DNA of 64,000 bases from an uncultured Clostridia bacterium (GCA_944330115.1 CALVIN010000003.1:186001-250000), one strand, 5' to 3'. Numbered from the stretch's first letter, positions 34,202 to 43,411 are shown. A program made the numbers and translations. The notes: generated by a model from the sequence alone, not told the origin.

Positions 34202-35371
34202 TTATGCCCCGCCGAGCTTTACCGAGGCGCCCGTGCGCGCGTCCTGATACATCACCCAATAGCCGCTGTTCTGGCTGCGCGCTGGTATGAAGCCCGCCAT
34301 GCCCGCAAGGCTTTCGGGGCACAGCGCGGCCTCGCCAGGCACGCCGTAACATATGTATGCGGGCGAGCCGTCCTCGTAGATGACGCCGAACACATAGTGC
34401 AGCCTGCCGTAGTTTACGCGCACCCAGCGCGAGTTTTCGACGGCGGCCTCCAGCAGCTGCTCGCGCGGGTGAGTGGAGAGCAGGCGCTCTATCTCGCCGC
34501 TCATGCGGCTGTAAAACTGCGCCGCGCTGCCGGCTATTTCCACATTATTTTTGGCATATTGCCGCCCCTTTTTCCCATCTGCGGCGGAAAAGGCGCCCTC
34601 TTTTGCCGGGTTTTTTGCATGCGCGCCAAAACTTCCGCTTGCTGCGGAAAATTTTTTTGCGGGGTTATCGACATTTCCAACGGGGATATCCACTCCGCTC
34701 TCCGCCGCCCCTGCGGCAGTCATCTGCGCGGCATTTGCGGTGCCGTTGCCCCCTCCGTCGGCACTGTTTTCTTCGGCGTCTCCGCCGTCGGCGCGGCCTG
34801 CTGCCGTGTGCCCGCCGGAGCGTCCTCCCTCTGCAGGCGCAGGCTCTTTGAGTATGCCGCCAGCATCTTCATTTTGGCGAGCGCCGCGCCCGTCCGCCGC
34901 TTTGCGGCCCGCGCATACAGCGCCCTGCCCTTTATTATCAGGTGGATATTCATAATAATTTTCCTCCGCGATGGCCTCGTCCTCATAGCCCGCGGCAAGA
35001 TCGGCCTTTTCGGCGCGCTCTATGGCGGCGGCGCAGGCGGGAGTTGCCCAGGCGAAATTTCCGCACACCGCCGAAGCCACGGGCAGCACCTCGTTGCCGA
35101 CGTGGCAGACGAGCGCGGCAAAGCCGTAGGAGGTATCGATATCGCTCTCCCCCTCGAAGGACGTGCCGTTTAAAACGACGGTATGCTCGCCGTCGGTGAC
35201 GGCGGCAACGTACCTTCCGAAATCGAGGGGCGCGAAATTTATATACGACACCTCCGCGCGGAAATAGGGGCCGTATTTTTCGGTTTTTACCAGCCCCGAA
35301 AGCGCCCCGCCGTTCGACGAAAAGCCGCTCTTTATGCCCTTAATTACGGCGATATTTTTTATGTAGCCCAT
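34202..35371 (-). CDS. Hypothetical two-part protein with low-complexity middle
   Basis: About 389 aa, not recognised. The N-terminal part (about 1-125) is structured (GYIKNIAVIKGIKSGFSSNG..LVKTEKYGPYFRAEVSYINF..ALVCHVGNEVLPVAS). The middle (about 130-270) is Ala/Gly/Glu-rich with no predicted fold. The C-terminal part (about 275-389) looks like one domain (FYSRMSGEIERLLSTHPREQ..RWVRVNYGRLHYVFGVIYED..YWVMYQDARTGASVKLGG). The two ends may act on a shared partner. No signal peptide. The start is the ATG at 35369-35371, shortly after the end of a repeat array. Confidence 0.6.
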   Translation of the reverse strand: MGYIKNIAVIKGIKSGFSSNGGALSGLVKTEKYGPYFRAEVSYINFAPLDFGRYVAAVTDGEHTVVLNGTSFEGESDIDTSYGFAALVCHVGNEVLPVASAVCGNFAWATPACAAAIERAEKADLAAGYEDEAIAEENYYEYPPDNKGQGAVCAGRKAADGRGARQNEDAGGILKEPAPAEGGRSGGHTAAGRADGGDAEENSADGGGNGTANAAQMTAAGAAESGVDIPVGNVDNPAKKFSAASGSFGAHAKNPAKEGAFSAADGKKGRQYAKNNVEIAGSAAQFYSRMSGEIERLLSTHPREQLLEAAVENSRWVRVNYGRLHYVFGVIYEDGSPAYICYGVPGEAALCPESLAGMAGFIPARSQNSGYWVMYQDARTGASVKLGGA

Positions 35372-35387
35372 ATGCCACCCAAGTGCG

Positions 35388-35690
35388 TTCACGAAAAATC
35401 TTTTGGCTTTGCCAAAATCTTTTTCCGTGAGTTGCTGCGGTATTAAATCGGCTTAACGGTGGAAGTAAATTCCACCTTGCCGACTTTCATATTCACGCGA
35501 AATCTTTTGCTGCGCAAAATCTTTCGCCGTGAGGTTGCTGCGGTCGTAAAAATGCTTAACGGCGAAAATAAATTCCGCCTTGCAAGTTTTAGTTCACGCG
35601 AAATCTTTTGCTGCGCAAAATCTTCCGCCGTGAGGTTGCTGCGGTATTAAATCGGCTTAACGGTGGAAGTAAATTCCACCTTGCCGATTT
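35388..35690. repeat. Three tandem ~102-bp copies of a hairpin repeat
   Basis: Copies start at 35388, 35492 and 35593 (periods 104 and 101 bp). Each holds a TTCACG...CGTGA terminal hairpin and a GCTTAACGG...TTCC.CCTTGC hairpin (GGTGGAA/TTCCACC in copies 1 and 3, GGCGAAA/TTCCGCC in copy 2). To the right, 35691-36110 contains further small inverted repeats and AT-rich sequence but no gene. Spacer regularity is not that of a CRISPR array: there is no unique spacer between identical repeats. Confidence 0.88.
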
Positions 35691-36118
35691 TTTGACCTTT
35701 TTTATTTTTAAACTTTGCTGCGGTGAAAAGTTTTTTGTGCCTTGCAAAGTTTTTAACGCTCGCGCCGGCTCGCTTAACTTTTCAAGGCGGAAACGATATT
35801 TTTCGTGCCGCCCATTCGGGCGGTTTACATTAAATAATATATTAAAAAACTTGGGGCGCATAATAAAATTTTTGCTCGCATTTTGCCGCATAAATGCGAA
35901 AGATATTGCCGTATATATATTTAAAGGCGCGCCGTGGCGGCCGTCTTTTGCCGTTATGCGTAAGGGCGCAGAGCGCCGCGCGGGCGGCGGAGCGCAGATT
36001 TTTTAAATATTTTAACAAAATTCGTTAATTTATTTCATTCAGCATTTTTATGCGGCAAAATTAAATAAAAAAATCGCCGTTTATTTATTTTACATAAGAT
36101 TTTTTATGTTTAAAATAA

Positions 36119-36147
36119 TTGCCTTTAAATATTTTTTGAAGTATAAT
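36119..36147 (+). promoter_or_regulatory. Predicted promoter of pckG
   Basis: TTGCCT, 17-bp spacer, TATAAT (36142-36147); leader about 40 nt with AAAGGAG before the ATG. Confidence 0.65.
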
Positions 36148-36195
36148 TGAAATGAACAGAAATTTATTTTTGTGTATTAAATAAAGGAGTAAAAA

Positions 36196-38208
36196 ATGGC
36201 ACTTACGAGAAATAAAAAAATTCTCTCCTTCGTTGAAGAGAGCGCCGACCTTGCACAGCCCGATTATATCGTGTGGATCGACGGCAGCCAGAAGCAGATC
36301 GACGAGTTGAGAAAAGAGGCCGTATATTCCGGCGAGCTTATCAAGCTGAACGACAGCCTTCTCCCCGATTGCTACCTTCACCGCACCAAGGTGAACGACG
36401 TTGCGAGGGTGGAAGACAGGACCTTTATTTGCACAGCCAACCGCGACGACGCGGGCCCCAACAACTATTGGATGGACCCCAGGCAGGCGCACGAGCTTGC
36501 AAACGAGATCGCACGCGGCTCCATGCACGGCAGGACGATGTATGTAATACCCTATTCCATGGGCGTTATAGGCTCGCCCTTCGCGCGCTACGGCATTGAA
36601 GTCACCGACTCCATCTACGTAGTTTTAAACATGAGCATAATGACGCGCGTGGGCAAGAAGGTGCTCGAGGCAATAGGCCCTCACGGCGACTTTATAAAGG
36701 GCTTCCACGCAAAGTGCACCGTCGACGCCGAAAAGAGATACATAATGCACTTCCCCGAGGAGAACTCGATAATTTCGGTCAACTCGGCATACGGCGGCAA
36801 CGTGCTCTTGGGCAAAAAGTGCTTTGCGCTGCGCATTGCCTCCTACCTCGGCAAGAACGAGGGCTGGATGGCAGAGCACATGCTGATATTAGGCGTGACC
36901 TTCCCCGACGGCGAAAAGAAGTACGTTGCGGCGGCATTCCCCTCGGCATGCGGCAAAACCAACCTTGCCATGCTCATTCCCCCCAAACACTACCTTGAAA
37001 AGGGATATAAAGTTGAGTGCGTCGGCGACGACATCGCGTGGATACGCGTGGGCGACGACGGCAGGCTGTGGGCGGTAAACCCCGAAAACGGCTTCTTCGG
37101 CGTGGCTCCCGGCACCAACGACCACTCCAACCCCAACGCCCTTGCAACCACCAAGCGCGGCACCATATTCACCAACGTGGCACTCAACACCGACGACATG
37201 ACCGTTTGGTGGGAGGGCCTCACCAAGGAGCTTCCCGAGCACGTTATTGACTGGACGGGCAAGCCCTGGGATCCCGCTAAATTCAACAAGAAGGATAAAT
37301 CTACCTGCGCCGCTCACCCCAACAGCAGATTTACGGCGCCCGCGCAGAACTGCCCCTGCATCTCGCCCGAGTTCGAAAGCCCCAAGGGCGTGCCCCTTTC
37401 GGCAATAATATTCGGCGGCAGAAGGGCCACCACCACTCCCCTCGTATATCAGTCGAGAGACTGGAACCACGGCGTGTTCGTAGGTTCGGCAATGTCGTCT
37501 GAGACGACCGCCGCAGCCACCGGCGCGACCGGCGTGCTCCGCCACGACCCCATGGCGATGAAGCCCTTTGCAGGCTACCACATGGGCGACTATTGGCAGC
37601 ACTGGATAGATATGGGCAAGATAGTTAAAAACCCGCCCAAGATATTCAACGTAAACTGGTTCCGCCAGGACAAAGACGGCAACTTCATCTGGCCGGGCTT
37701 TGGCGACAATATGCGCGTGCTTGAATGGATATTGAAGCGCTGCGAAGATTCCGTAGGCGCAAAGGAGACGGCCATAGGCTACGTTCCCAACGCCGAGGAT
37801 ATAGATATCTCCGAGCTCGACTATGAAATAGCTCCCGGACACAAGTTCGGCATCGAGGACTTAAAGAGCATACTCGAAGTCGACGAAGCGCGCTGGGGCT
37901 TTGAGGCCGACGAGCTTGAAGGCTATTACAACAACTCTATAGGCAGCAGAATACCCAAGGAACTTTGGGACTGCCTTGAAACTTTGAAGAGCAACTGCGC
38001 CGAGGCCAAGGCCAAGGCAGAGGCCGAAATGCCCGCAGCTCCCGCACCCGCACCTGCTCCCGCAGCGGAGGGCGCAGAGGTTAAGCCCGCATATACGGGC
38101 AAGAAGCGCGGCAGAAAGCCCGGCTCGGGCAAGAAACAGCAGCAGCCCGACGAGCCTAAGGTAAAGCGCGGCAGGGGCCGTCCCCGCAAAAACCCTCTTC
38201 CCCAGTGA
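36196..38208 (+). CDS. pckG: GTP-dependent phosphoenolpyruvate carboxykinase with AT-hook-like tail
   Basis: 670 aa. It converts oxaloacetate and GTP to PEP, or runs in reverse as the CO2-fixing step in anaerobes. Hallmarks: FPSACGKTNLAML (P-loop with the active-site Cys), VGDDIAWIRV, NPENGFFGVAPGT, and the PEP-site motif FGGRR. The family is about 600-620 aa; here about 70 extra C-terminal residues form an Ala/Pro linker plus two basic AT-hook-like motifs (KKRGRKPGSGKK and KRGRGRPRKN). That is unexpected for a metabolic enzyme and might mediate nucleic-acid or polyanion binding. Own promoter and terminator. Confidence 0.95.
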   Translation: MALTRNKKILSFVEESADLAQPDYIVWIDGSQKQIDELRKEAVYSGELIKLNDSLLPDCYLHRTKVNDVARVEDRTFICTANRDDAGPNNYWMDPRQAHELANEIARGSMHGRTMYVIPYSMGVIGSPFARYGIEVTDSIYVVLNMSIMTRVGKKVLEAIGPHGDFIKGFHAKCTVDAEKRYIMHFPEENSIISVNSAYGGNVLLGKKCFALRIASYLGKNEGWMAEHMLILGVTFPDGEKKYVAAAFPSACGKTNLAMLIPPKHYLEKGYKVECVGDDIAWIRVGDDGRLWAVNPENGFFGVAPGTNDHSNPNALATTKRGTIFTNVALNTDDMTVWWEGLTKELPEHVIDWTGKPWDPAKFNKKDKSTCAAHPNSRFTAPAQNCPCISPEFESPKGVPLSAIIFGGRRATTTPLVYQSRDWNHGVFVGSAMSSETTAAATGATGVLRHDPMAMKPFAGYHMGDYWQHWIDMGKIVKNPPKIFNVNWFRQDKDGNFIWPGFGDNMRVLEWILKRCEDSVGAKETAIGYVPNAEDIDISELDYEIAPGHKFGIEDLKSILEVDEARWGFEADELEGYYNNSIGSRIPKELWDCLETLKSNCAEAKAKAEAEMPAAPAPAPAPAAEGAEVKPAYTGKKRGRKPGSGKKQQQPDEPKVKRGRGRPRKNPLPQ

Positions 38209-38343
38209 TCTTGCGTAAGTTTCCGCCGGAACCGCAGGGCGCGGCGGCGGTGTGTATGGAAAAAATATAATTTAAAATATATATTATGGGCTATAATAGT
38301 GCGGCCTTAAAAGGTCTTTCACTATAAACAATTGGCAAAGTTG

Positions 38344-38382
38344 ATGCGCCCGCGCGGAAATTCCGCGCGGGCGCATTTTTTT
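38344..38382 (+). terminator. Rho-independent terminator of pckG
   Basis: TGCGCCCGCGCGGAA stem with its complement ATTCCGCGCGGGCGCA, followed by seven T. Located 135 bp after the stop codon. Confidence 0.85.
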
Positions 38383-38500
38383 ATGGAATGTGCAATGCTC
38401 TGCCGTTTTATGCCGTTATTTGAGGCATATTACGGGGGTAATTTGGTTTTTACCGCATTTTACCATATATATGTACCTCCCTCAGGGGCGGCATATTAAA

Positions 38501-38534
38501 AAGCGCCCGCGCGGAAAATTCCGCGCGGGCGCTT
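38501..38534 (-). terminator. Terminator of the small membrane protein gene
   Basis: 16-bp perfect stem AAGCGCCCGCGCGGAA with a 2-nt loop, followed on the minus strand by TTTT. It shares its stem core with the pckG terminator. Confidence 0.75.
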
Positions 38535-38600
38535 GTTGTAAAATGCACATATTGCTTGCATTCGACAGAATTTAAAAATTATAAAAACAGAGTTTATTTA

Positions 38601-38873
38601 TTACTCTTTATCGTCGTCCTCTTTATCATCGTCTTTCTTTTCTTCGGGCTCTTCATCTTTTTTATCGCCGCCCATAGTTATTCTGAGCGACTTGAGCTCG
38701 GAGAGGGAATCGCCTACCAAAAGGCCTACAACCATCAGGCCGAGGCCCAAAACGAGGAAGAGCACGCCGAATATAATGCCTACGATATAGTTGCCGTAAG
38801 GGCCGGCAATGACGCAGAAGAGCGCCACGATGAGCAGGCCGAGGCCGCACAGTAAAATTTTAAGTCCCTTCAT
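38601..38873 (-). CDS. Small two-helix membrane protein with acidic tail
   Basis: 90 aa: MKGLKILLCGLGLLIVALFCVIAG then IVGIIFGVLFLVLGLGLMVVGLLVG, two membrane helices separated by a tight turn. A tail of Lys/Asp/Glu repeats (about residues 66-90) follows. No family recognised with confidence. The start at 38873 has AAGGAGAG upstream; a longer reading to 38903 does not. Own promoter. Confidence 0.75.
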   Translation of the reverse strand: MKGLKILLCGLGLLIVALFCVIAGPYGNYIVGIIFGVLFLVLGLGLMVVGLLVGDSLSELKSLRITMGGDKKDEEPEEKKDDDKEDDDKE

Positions 38874-38920
38874 AAAATCTCTCCTTACAGGAGGACGCCG
38901 CACGCCCCTCCCTTATTTAT

Positions 38921-38949
38921 ATTATAAATGCAAACGGGCAACAATGCAA
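38921..38949 (-). promoter_or_regulatory. Predicted promoter of the small membrane protein gene
   Basis: Minus-strand TTGCAT, 17-bp spacer, TATAAT. Confidence 0.6.
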
Positions 38950-39070
38950 TAGTTAGGGCAAAATTTGTTACAAAATTTTTTATATTGCGCCATAAATCGG
39001 CATAAAATGGGCGCCGCGGCAAGTTTTGCCGCGGCGCCCCGCCGTTTATTTAACTTGACTTATAAACAAT

Positions 39071-39727
39071 TCAACGGGCGTTATCCCCGTTTTCTTTGGG
39101 CAGTCCGCCGCCATTTTGCGCTCCTCCCATATCTGCCTGAGCGCTTACGCCGGTGCTCTGCACGGCATGGACGGGCGAGGTGAACACGCGCACGCCGCGC
39201 TTGCGGAGGTTGTATATGGCGATGTAGAGAGGTATGCCGAGGGCGTACACCCACACGCTCTGCGTGATTATCATTGAGGCGAATTGGTACCAATACACGA
39301 CGTCGGGCGTGCCTGCGAGTATCCACACGGCGGGTACGATGAAGGCGTTTAAAATTACCGGCCAGATGCCGCCTACAACCACCTGCAGCACCCTGTTTTT
39401 GAATATTTTGCCGCACAGGTATGTCAAAAATGCGGCAAACAGCGTGGCAAGGCTGCCGAGAAAAATATCATATACGTTGTAAATGGATATTATGTTTGCC
39501 AGCATACAGCCTATGTACAGCGCGGGGATGCTTTCGGGAAAGAAGAGGGGCAGTATGGTGAGCGCCTCGGTGGGCCTTATCTGAAAGGGGCCGTAGGCAA
39601 GCCCGCCGCCCAGGCCGAACGCCCACGTTAAGGCGGCGTACAGCGCGGCGATAACGCCGGCGCGGCAGATCATCTTTGTGTTCCAGTGCGAAAAATCGCT
39701 TGCAATGCTTTTGAGTAAATTTTTCAT
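39071..39727 (-). CDS. queT: QueT-family transporter (ECF S component)
   Basis: 218 aa, about five or six membrane helices. The signature FQIRPTEALTILPLFFPESIPALYIGCMLAN is characteristic of the QueT family, predicted substrate-binding component for queuosine precursors coupled to a shared ECF energising module (not in this window). After the last helix there is a soluble Gln/Gly-rich tail of about 40 residues. I found no preQ1 riboswitch in its 5' region, which would have strengthened the substrate call. Confidence 0.88.
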   Translation of the reverse strand: MKNLLKSIASDFSHWNTKMICRAGVIAALYAALTWAFGLGGGLAYGPFQIRPTEALTILPLFFPESIPALYIGCMLANIISIYNVYDIFLGSLATLFAAFLTYLCGKIFKNRVLQVVVGGIWPVILNAFIVPAVWILAGTPDVVYWYQFASMIITQSVWVYALGIPLYIAIYNLRKRGVRVFTSPVHAVQSTGVSAQADMGGAQNGGGLPKENGDNAR

Positions 39728-39915
39728 TCTCTTTTACAGGCCACGGCGCAGTATTTTTGCGCGCATTTTATTGCATTTTAAACTGCATATTGCCTTATAA
39801 TTTGCTTAAAATGCGCACGGCATGTATTTAAAATAAATAAAAAATAAATTAAAAATATAATTAAAATAAATTATTTAATTGCAATTTAATTGATTTTTTA
39901 ATATAAAAAATACAT

Positions 39916-39944
39916 AAAAAAGGACGGCAAAAAACCGTCCTTTT
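39916..39944 (-). terminator. Terminator of the rpmH-jag operon
   Basis: AAAAGGACGG / CCGTCCTTTT stem followed on the minus strand by T residues, 158 bp past the jag stop. The gap 39945-40101 and the AT-only stretch 39780-39915 hold no gene that I can see. Confidence 0.75.
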
Positions 39945-40101
39945 AAAATACTTGGTCTGTATTTCTCCTTCGGTTTTTTTAAGGAAGTGTTGAGCCGAAA
40001 ACCTTCCTGACAAACTATTTTATTTTTGCGCCCGCCTGCCGTATGTATCAAAATCGGCGCGCTGCGGGCATGCGGGCATTGCCGCCCGCCGCAACACGGC
40101 A

Positions 40102-41040
40102 TTACTGCTCGTTATTGTTGTTATTGGTGCTGTTGGTATTATTGGTGCCCTCGGCCTCTTTACCTGCACCGGAGTTACCGAGATAGGTGCCGAGGTATAT
40201 CTGCTTTTTGCCGCGGGGCGCAGAGCTGCGGGGAGCCGAACTGCGGGGTGCGGAGCTGCGGGGAGGACGGGAGGAACGGTCGCCGCGGTCGCGCCTGTCG
40301 CCGTCGCGCCTGTCGCGGTTAAACTTTCTTTCGCCGTACTTTTTCTCGCCGCGGTCGTCGCGCTTGTCGCGGTTGAACTGCCTGCCGCGGTTGAACTTTT
40401 CTTTGCGCTCGAAGGGAACTTCGTTTTTAGGTATTATTACCACCCTGCGCGTGGGCTCCTTGCCCTCGGAAACGGTGGTAACTTCCTCGTTGGAGGCGAG
40501 CACGGAGTGCACCACGCGGCGCTCGTAGGGGCTCATGGGCTCCAAAGCAACGCGCCTCTTCTTTTCTACGGCCTTTGCCGCCTTGGCGATGGCCACGTTT
40601 TTGAGCTTCTCCTCGCGCTGGGCGCGGTAGTTTTCGCAATCGACCGAAACCCTGCGGTATTCGTCCCTGCCGATGTTGGCAACGGCGCCCGCAAGGCACT
40701 GAATGGCGTCGAGCACCTCGCCCCTGCGGCCTATGACTGCCGAGGTATTGGTGGTTTCGATTTTGATCTCTATCTTTTCGCCGTCGGATACCACTTCGGT
40801 CACTGCGGTTATATTTAAAATTCCCATGAGGCCGTCGATAAAGTTTACGGCGCGCTCGCTGTCGGTAGCCTTTTTGACCACCTTTACCTTTGCCTTTACC
40901 GAGCCGAAGAGTTTGCGCTTGCCCTCTTCCAAAACCTCTATCTCCGCCTCGTCCGCGGTGATTCCGAGGGCTTTAAGCCCCTCTGCGGTGGCCTCTTCCA
41001 CCGTTTTCCCGGTAAAAATGTTTTCCATATTTTCTTCCAT
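40102..41040 (-). CDS. jag: KhpB/Jag RNA-binding protein
   Basis: 312 aa. Jag-N domain (FTGKTVEEATAEGLKALGITADEAEIEVLEEGKRKLFG), KH domain (about 85-150: TTNTSAVIGRRGEVLDAIQCL), then R3H (PMSPYERRVVHSVLASNEEVTTVSEGKEPTRRVVI). The C-terminal 100 residues are an Arg/Asp/Gly-rich tail with RSSAP repeats, longer than usual and typical of disordered RNA-binding regions. KhpB binds many mRNAs with KhpA and affects elongation and division. Follows yidC in the usual order. Confidence 0.93.
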   Translation of the reverse strand: MEENMENIFTGKTVEEATAEGLKALGITADEAEIEVLEEGKRKLFGSVKAKVKVVKKATDSERAVNFIDGLMGILNITAVTEVVSDGEKIEIKIETTNTSAVIGRRGEVLDAIQCLAGAVANIGRDEYRRVSVDCENYRAQREEKLKNVAIAKAAKAVEKKRRVALEPMSPYERRVVHSVLASNEEVTTVSEGKEPTRRVVIIPKNEVPFERKEKFNRGRQFNRDKRDDRGEKKYGERKFNRDRRDGDRRDRGDRSSRPPRSSAPRSSAPRSSAPRGKKQIYLGTYLGNSGAGKEAEGTNNTNSTNNNNNEQ

Positions 41041-41070
41041 TATATACTCCTTATCACCTGTTGACGGCGA

Positions 41071-42342
41071 TCACTTTTTAGCCTTTTTTTCCTTTACCGG
41101 CTTTCTTAAATACCTGTCGAGCTCCTGTCTCTCCTCAAGTTTTTTGAACTTGGCGTCGAGCACCTTGTTCACTATGAGCGAGGTGAGCAGGCTGTATGTG
41201 GTGTTTACTATCATGTATATAGAGAACGCCGCGCTGTAGAAGAACGAGAAGAAACCGTAGATGACGGGCATCAGAATGAGCATCCACTTGTTTGTGCGCT
41301 TGCCGCTGCCGTCGACCGTGCCCAGCTCGTTCATGCCCTTCTGCATGCGCATGGATATGAACTGCGAGAGGAACATCATGCCTATCGCAAGCACTATCAG
41401 CACGAAATAGCCGTTGTAGGTATTCTTTTCGCTTGTTAAGTTTGCCGTTACTTCGTTATACGAATCTTCGTAGTTTGCAAGGTTGGTTGCCCTGTTCAGA
41501 GTGGATACGAATTTATCGAAATCGGGCACTTCCTTGTTGAGCATAGAGTCGGGATACCAGATGCTGCCTACCCATATAAAGCCCTGCTTGTTTTCGCGGT
41601 AGTAGGCGGCCGATGCGGCGCGCGCGTCCTCGGCGATATAGTTCTTTATTATGATGAACATATCGTTTTCCGTCTCGACGTCTGCCGTGAGCTCTTCATA
41701 GGTGGGATCGTTGTATACGTCCCCCCTGCGGTGGTCGTTGTAATAGTTCTCGAACCTGCCGAAATCTACCTGATATACCGTCTGATTTTCGTAGTCGGTA
41801 TCCTCGATGAGGAAGCCGTAATTTTCGTTGCTGTCATAGGGTGCGTTTTCGTCGACGCACACATACTGCTCGACCACGTCGTTATAGGCCTTCACCATGC
41901 CGCGGTAGAGCTCTAAATTTGCATACTGAGAATAGGTAGAGAACTGGCTGAACACTACCATGAATATTACAAGCGATATAACGGTGGGCAGGCATATGCC
42001 CATCATGGAGTAGCCGTTCTTTTTATACAGCTCCATGACCTTCTGGTTATACATCTGCTTGTCGTTGGCGTACTGCTTTTGCAGCTTTTCCATCTGCGGG
42101 CGCATGCGCTCCATTATGAGCGACTGCTTCTTCGTCTTGTATTTTGAAAATACGTCGAGAGGCATTACTATCGTCTTTAACACGAGAGTAAATATGATTA
42201 TGCCTATGGCTGTGATCGGCACGCAGGTGATTATCGCCTGGATCACTTCGCCTATCCAGTTCAATGTTATGGGGTCGATGTCTTTAACGCCGAATTCGAA
42301 CCACGTTTGCGACAGACCGGTAAGTGTTGCCAATAAATTCAT
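41071..42342 (-). CDS. yidC: YidC/OxaA membrane insertase with large extracytoplasmic insert
   Basis: 423 aa; Firmicutes YidC proteins are usually 220-290. The insertase helices are present (IGIIIFTLVLKTIVMPLDVFSKYKTKKQ; MMGICLPTVISLVIFMVVFSQFS; YFVLIVLAIGMMFLSQFIS; WMLILMPVIYGFFSFFYSAAF), with Lys56 where the groove Arg normally sits. Residues about 145-250 form an unusual charged insert before the GFIWVGSIWYPDS motif. No lipobox is seen at the N-terminus. It works with SRP/Sec or alone to insert small membrane proteins such as the ATP synthase c subunit. Confidence 0.93.
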   Translation of the reverse strand: MNLLATLTGLSQTWFEFGVKDIDPITLNWIGEVIQAIITCVPITAIGIIIFTLVLKTIVMPLDVFSKYKTKKQSLIMERMRPQMEKLQKQYANDKQMYNQKVMELYKKNGYSMMGICLPTVISLVIFMVVFSQFSTYSQYANLELYRGMVKAYNDVVEQYVCVDENAPYDSNENYGFLIEDTDYENQTVYQVDFGRFENYYNDHRRGDVYNDPTYEELTADVETENDMFIIIKNYIAEDARAASAAYYRENKQGFIWVGSIWYPDSMLNKEVPDFDKFVSTLNRATNLANYEDSYNEVTANLTSEKNTYNGYFVLIVLAIGMMFLSQFISMRMQKGMNELGTVDGSGKRTNKWMLILMPVIYGFFSFFYSAAFSIYMIVNTTYSLLTSLIVNKVLDAKFKKLEERQELDRYLRKPVKEKKAKK

Positions 42343-42363
42343 TTTAAAAATTTTAAGCTGGGT

Positions 42364-42654
42364 TTAGAGCACCCACCTCACCTTAAAAAAATTTTCAGGA
42401 ACGGGATCGTACCCTCCCTTCGTTAGGGGGTTGCAGCGCAGTATGCGCCATGAGCCTAAAAGTATGCCTACTATCACCCCGTGGTTGTTTATGGCGCGCA
42501 GCATATACTCTGAGCATGTGGGCGTGAACATGCACGTCCCGTGCGAAAAATAGCGCTGATAGAAGATTATAAGGCGCATGCATGCCGTCTTTATAAAGGG
42601 TTTGAATACCGTGCGCCTCAGCTTTTTATATACCGCCCTCAAACGCGCCATCAC
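42364..42654 (-). CDS. yidD: Membrane protein insertion efficiency factor YidD
   Basis: 96 aa. Family signature [28 protein letters not shown] with the conserved cysteines, then [18 protein letters not shown]. Amphipathic, membrane-associated helper of YidC. ATGA overlap with the rnpA stop codon. Confidence 0.96.
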   Translation of the reverse strand: MMARLRAVYKKLRRTVFKPFIKTACMRLIIFYQRYFSHGTCMFTPTCSEYMLRAINNHGVIVGILLGSWRILRCNPLTKGGYDPVPENFFKVRWVL

Positions 42655-42965
42655 TTCATCCTCTTAAAACAGCTTAAAAGCGAGCGCTCGAAGGCCGCAA
42701 GCGAATACTCCTCGCTCACCTTGGGAAGCAGCGCTATGCTGCACGCAAAGGGCGCGCGCTCGCAAGTTAAAAAGAATGCGCGGCGCACCAGCCTCTTTAT
42801 TCTGTTGCGCTTTACCGCCTTGCCGTGCTTTTTTGAAACGATGACCGCCATTTTAAGCTCGTCCGACGGCATATATACCGCCGTGAGCGCGTTTGAATAC
42901 GCCCTTTTGCCGCGTTTGAACAGCTTTTGTATGTCGGTGTTTTTTTTAAGACGAAGATATTTCAT
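42651..42965 (-). CDS. rnpA: RNase P protein component
   Basis: 104 aa. The RNR motif ([21 protein letters not shown]) binds RNase P RNA and pre-tRNA leader; the N-terminal [16 protein letters not shown] is typical. Between rpmH and yidD as in most bacteria. The RNase P RNA gene itself is not in the window. Confidence 0.97.
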   Translation of the reverse strand: MKYLRLKKNTDIQKLFKRGKRAYSNALTAVYMPSDELKMAVIVSKKHGKAVKRNRIKRLVRRAFFLTCERAPFACSIALLPKVSEEYSLAAFERSLLSCFKRMK

Positions 42966-43121
42966 AAAAACACCTCTCTTTTACGGCAAAGGGAAAAAAT
43001 ACTGAAAATTGCGGGCAAAATTTAAAAATGGGGCGCATATATGCCTTGAATAACGCCCGCGACGGCACCGCTTGCAGGGCAGAAAAGTATTTTGTGCGGC
43101 ACGCGGAAACGCATCTTCCCC

Positions 43122-43256
43122 TTATGCGGAGAGATGCTTCCTGCCCTTGTTTCTTCTTCTCTTCAGAACCTTCCTGCCGGCATTTGACGCCATGCGCTTT
43201 CTGAAACCGTGAACCTTGCTTCTCTGTCTTTTCTTGGGCTGATAAGTCCTTTTCAT
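43122..43256 (-). CDS. rpmH: Ribosomal protein L34
   Basis: 44 aa: [20 protein letters not shown]..., then [17 protein letters not shown], the invariant L34 sequence. First gene of the rpmH-rnpA-yidD-yidC-jag operon. In most bacteria dnaA is the neighbour on the other side; here it is dnaN. Confidence 0.98.
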   Translation of the reverse strand: MKRTYQPKKRQRSKVHGFRKRMASNAGRKVLKRRRNKGRKHLSA

Positions 43257-43411
43257 TTCTTTTTCTCCGTAAATTTTATTTTTTAAATAACTACACAGCA
43301 CGGACTTGCCGCCCGTGCCGTATTTTTTTATTGAATTTCTTTATATTTATGTATAGCAGCGGGCGACTTACATAAAAAAGCCGCACATTTAGTCCCACTA
43401 TGCTATTTTTT

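Noticed and set aside
34133-35173. Plus-strand 346-codon frame opposite the unknown 389-aa gene
   Set aside because: No ribosome site, Ala/Arg/Cys-rich composition typical of an antisense frame; the minus-strand protein has better-balanced ends. Some doubt remains because neither is a known family.
35388-35690. Possible CRISPR array
   Set aside because: Three long units with internal hairpins and no short identical repeats separated by unique spacers; no cas genes.
39728-39860. preQ1 riboswitch upstream of queT
   Set aside because: I could not find the preQ1-I stem plus the AAAAACTA-type tail or a preQ1-II pattern; the leader is mostly AT-rich.
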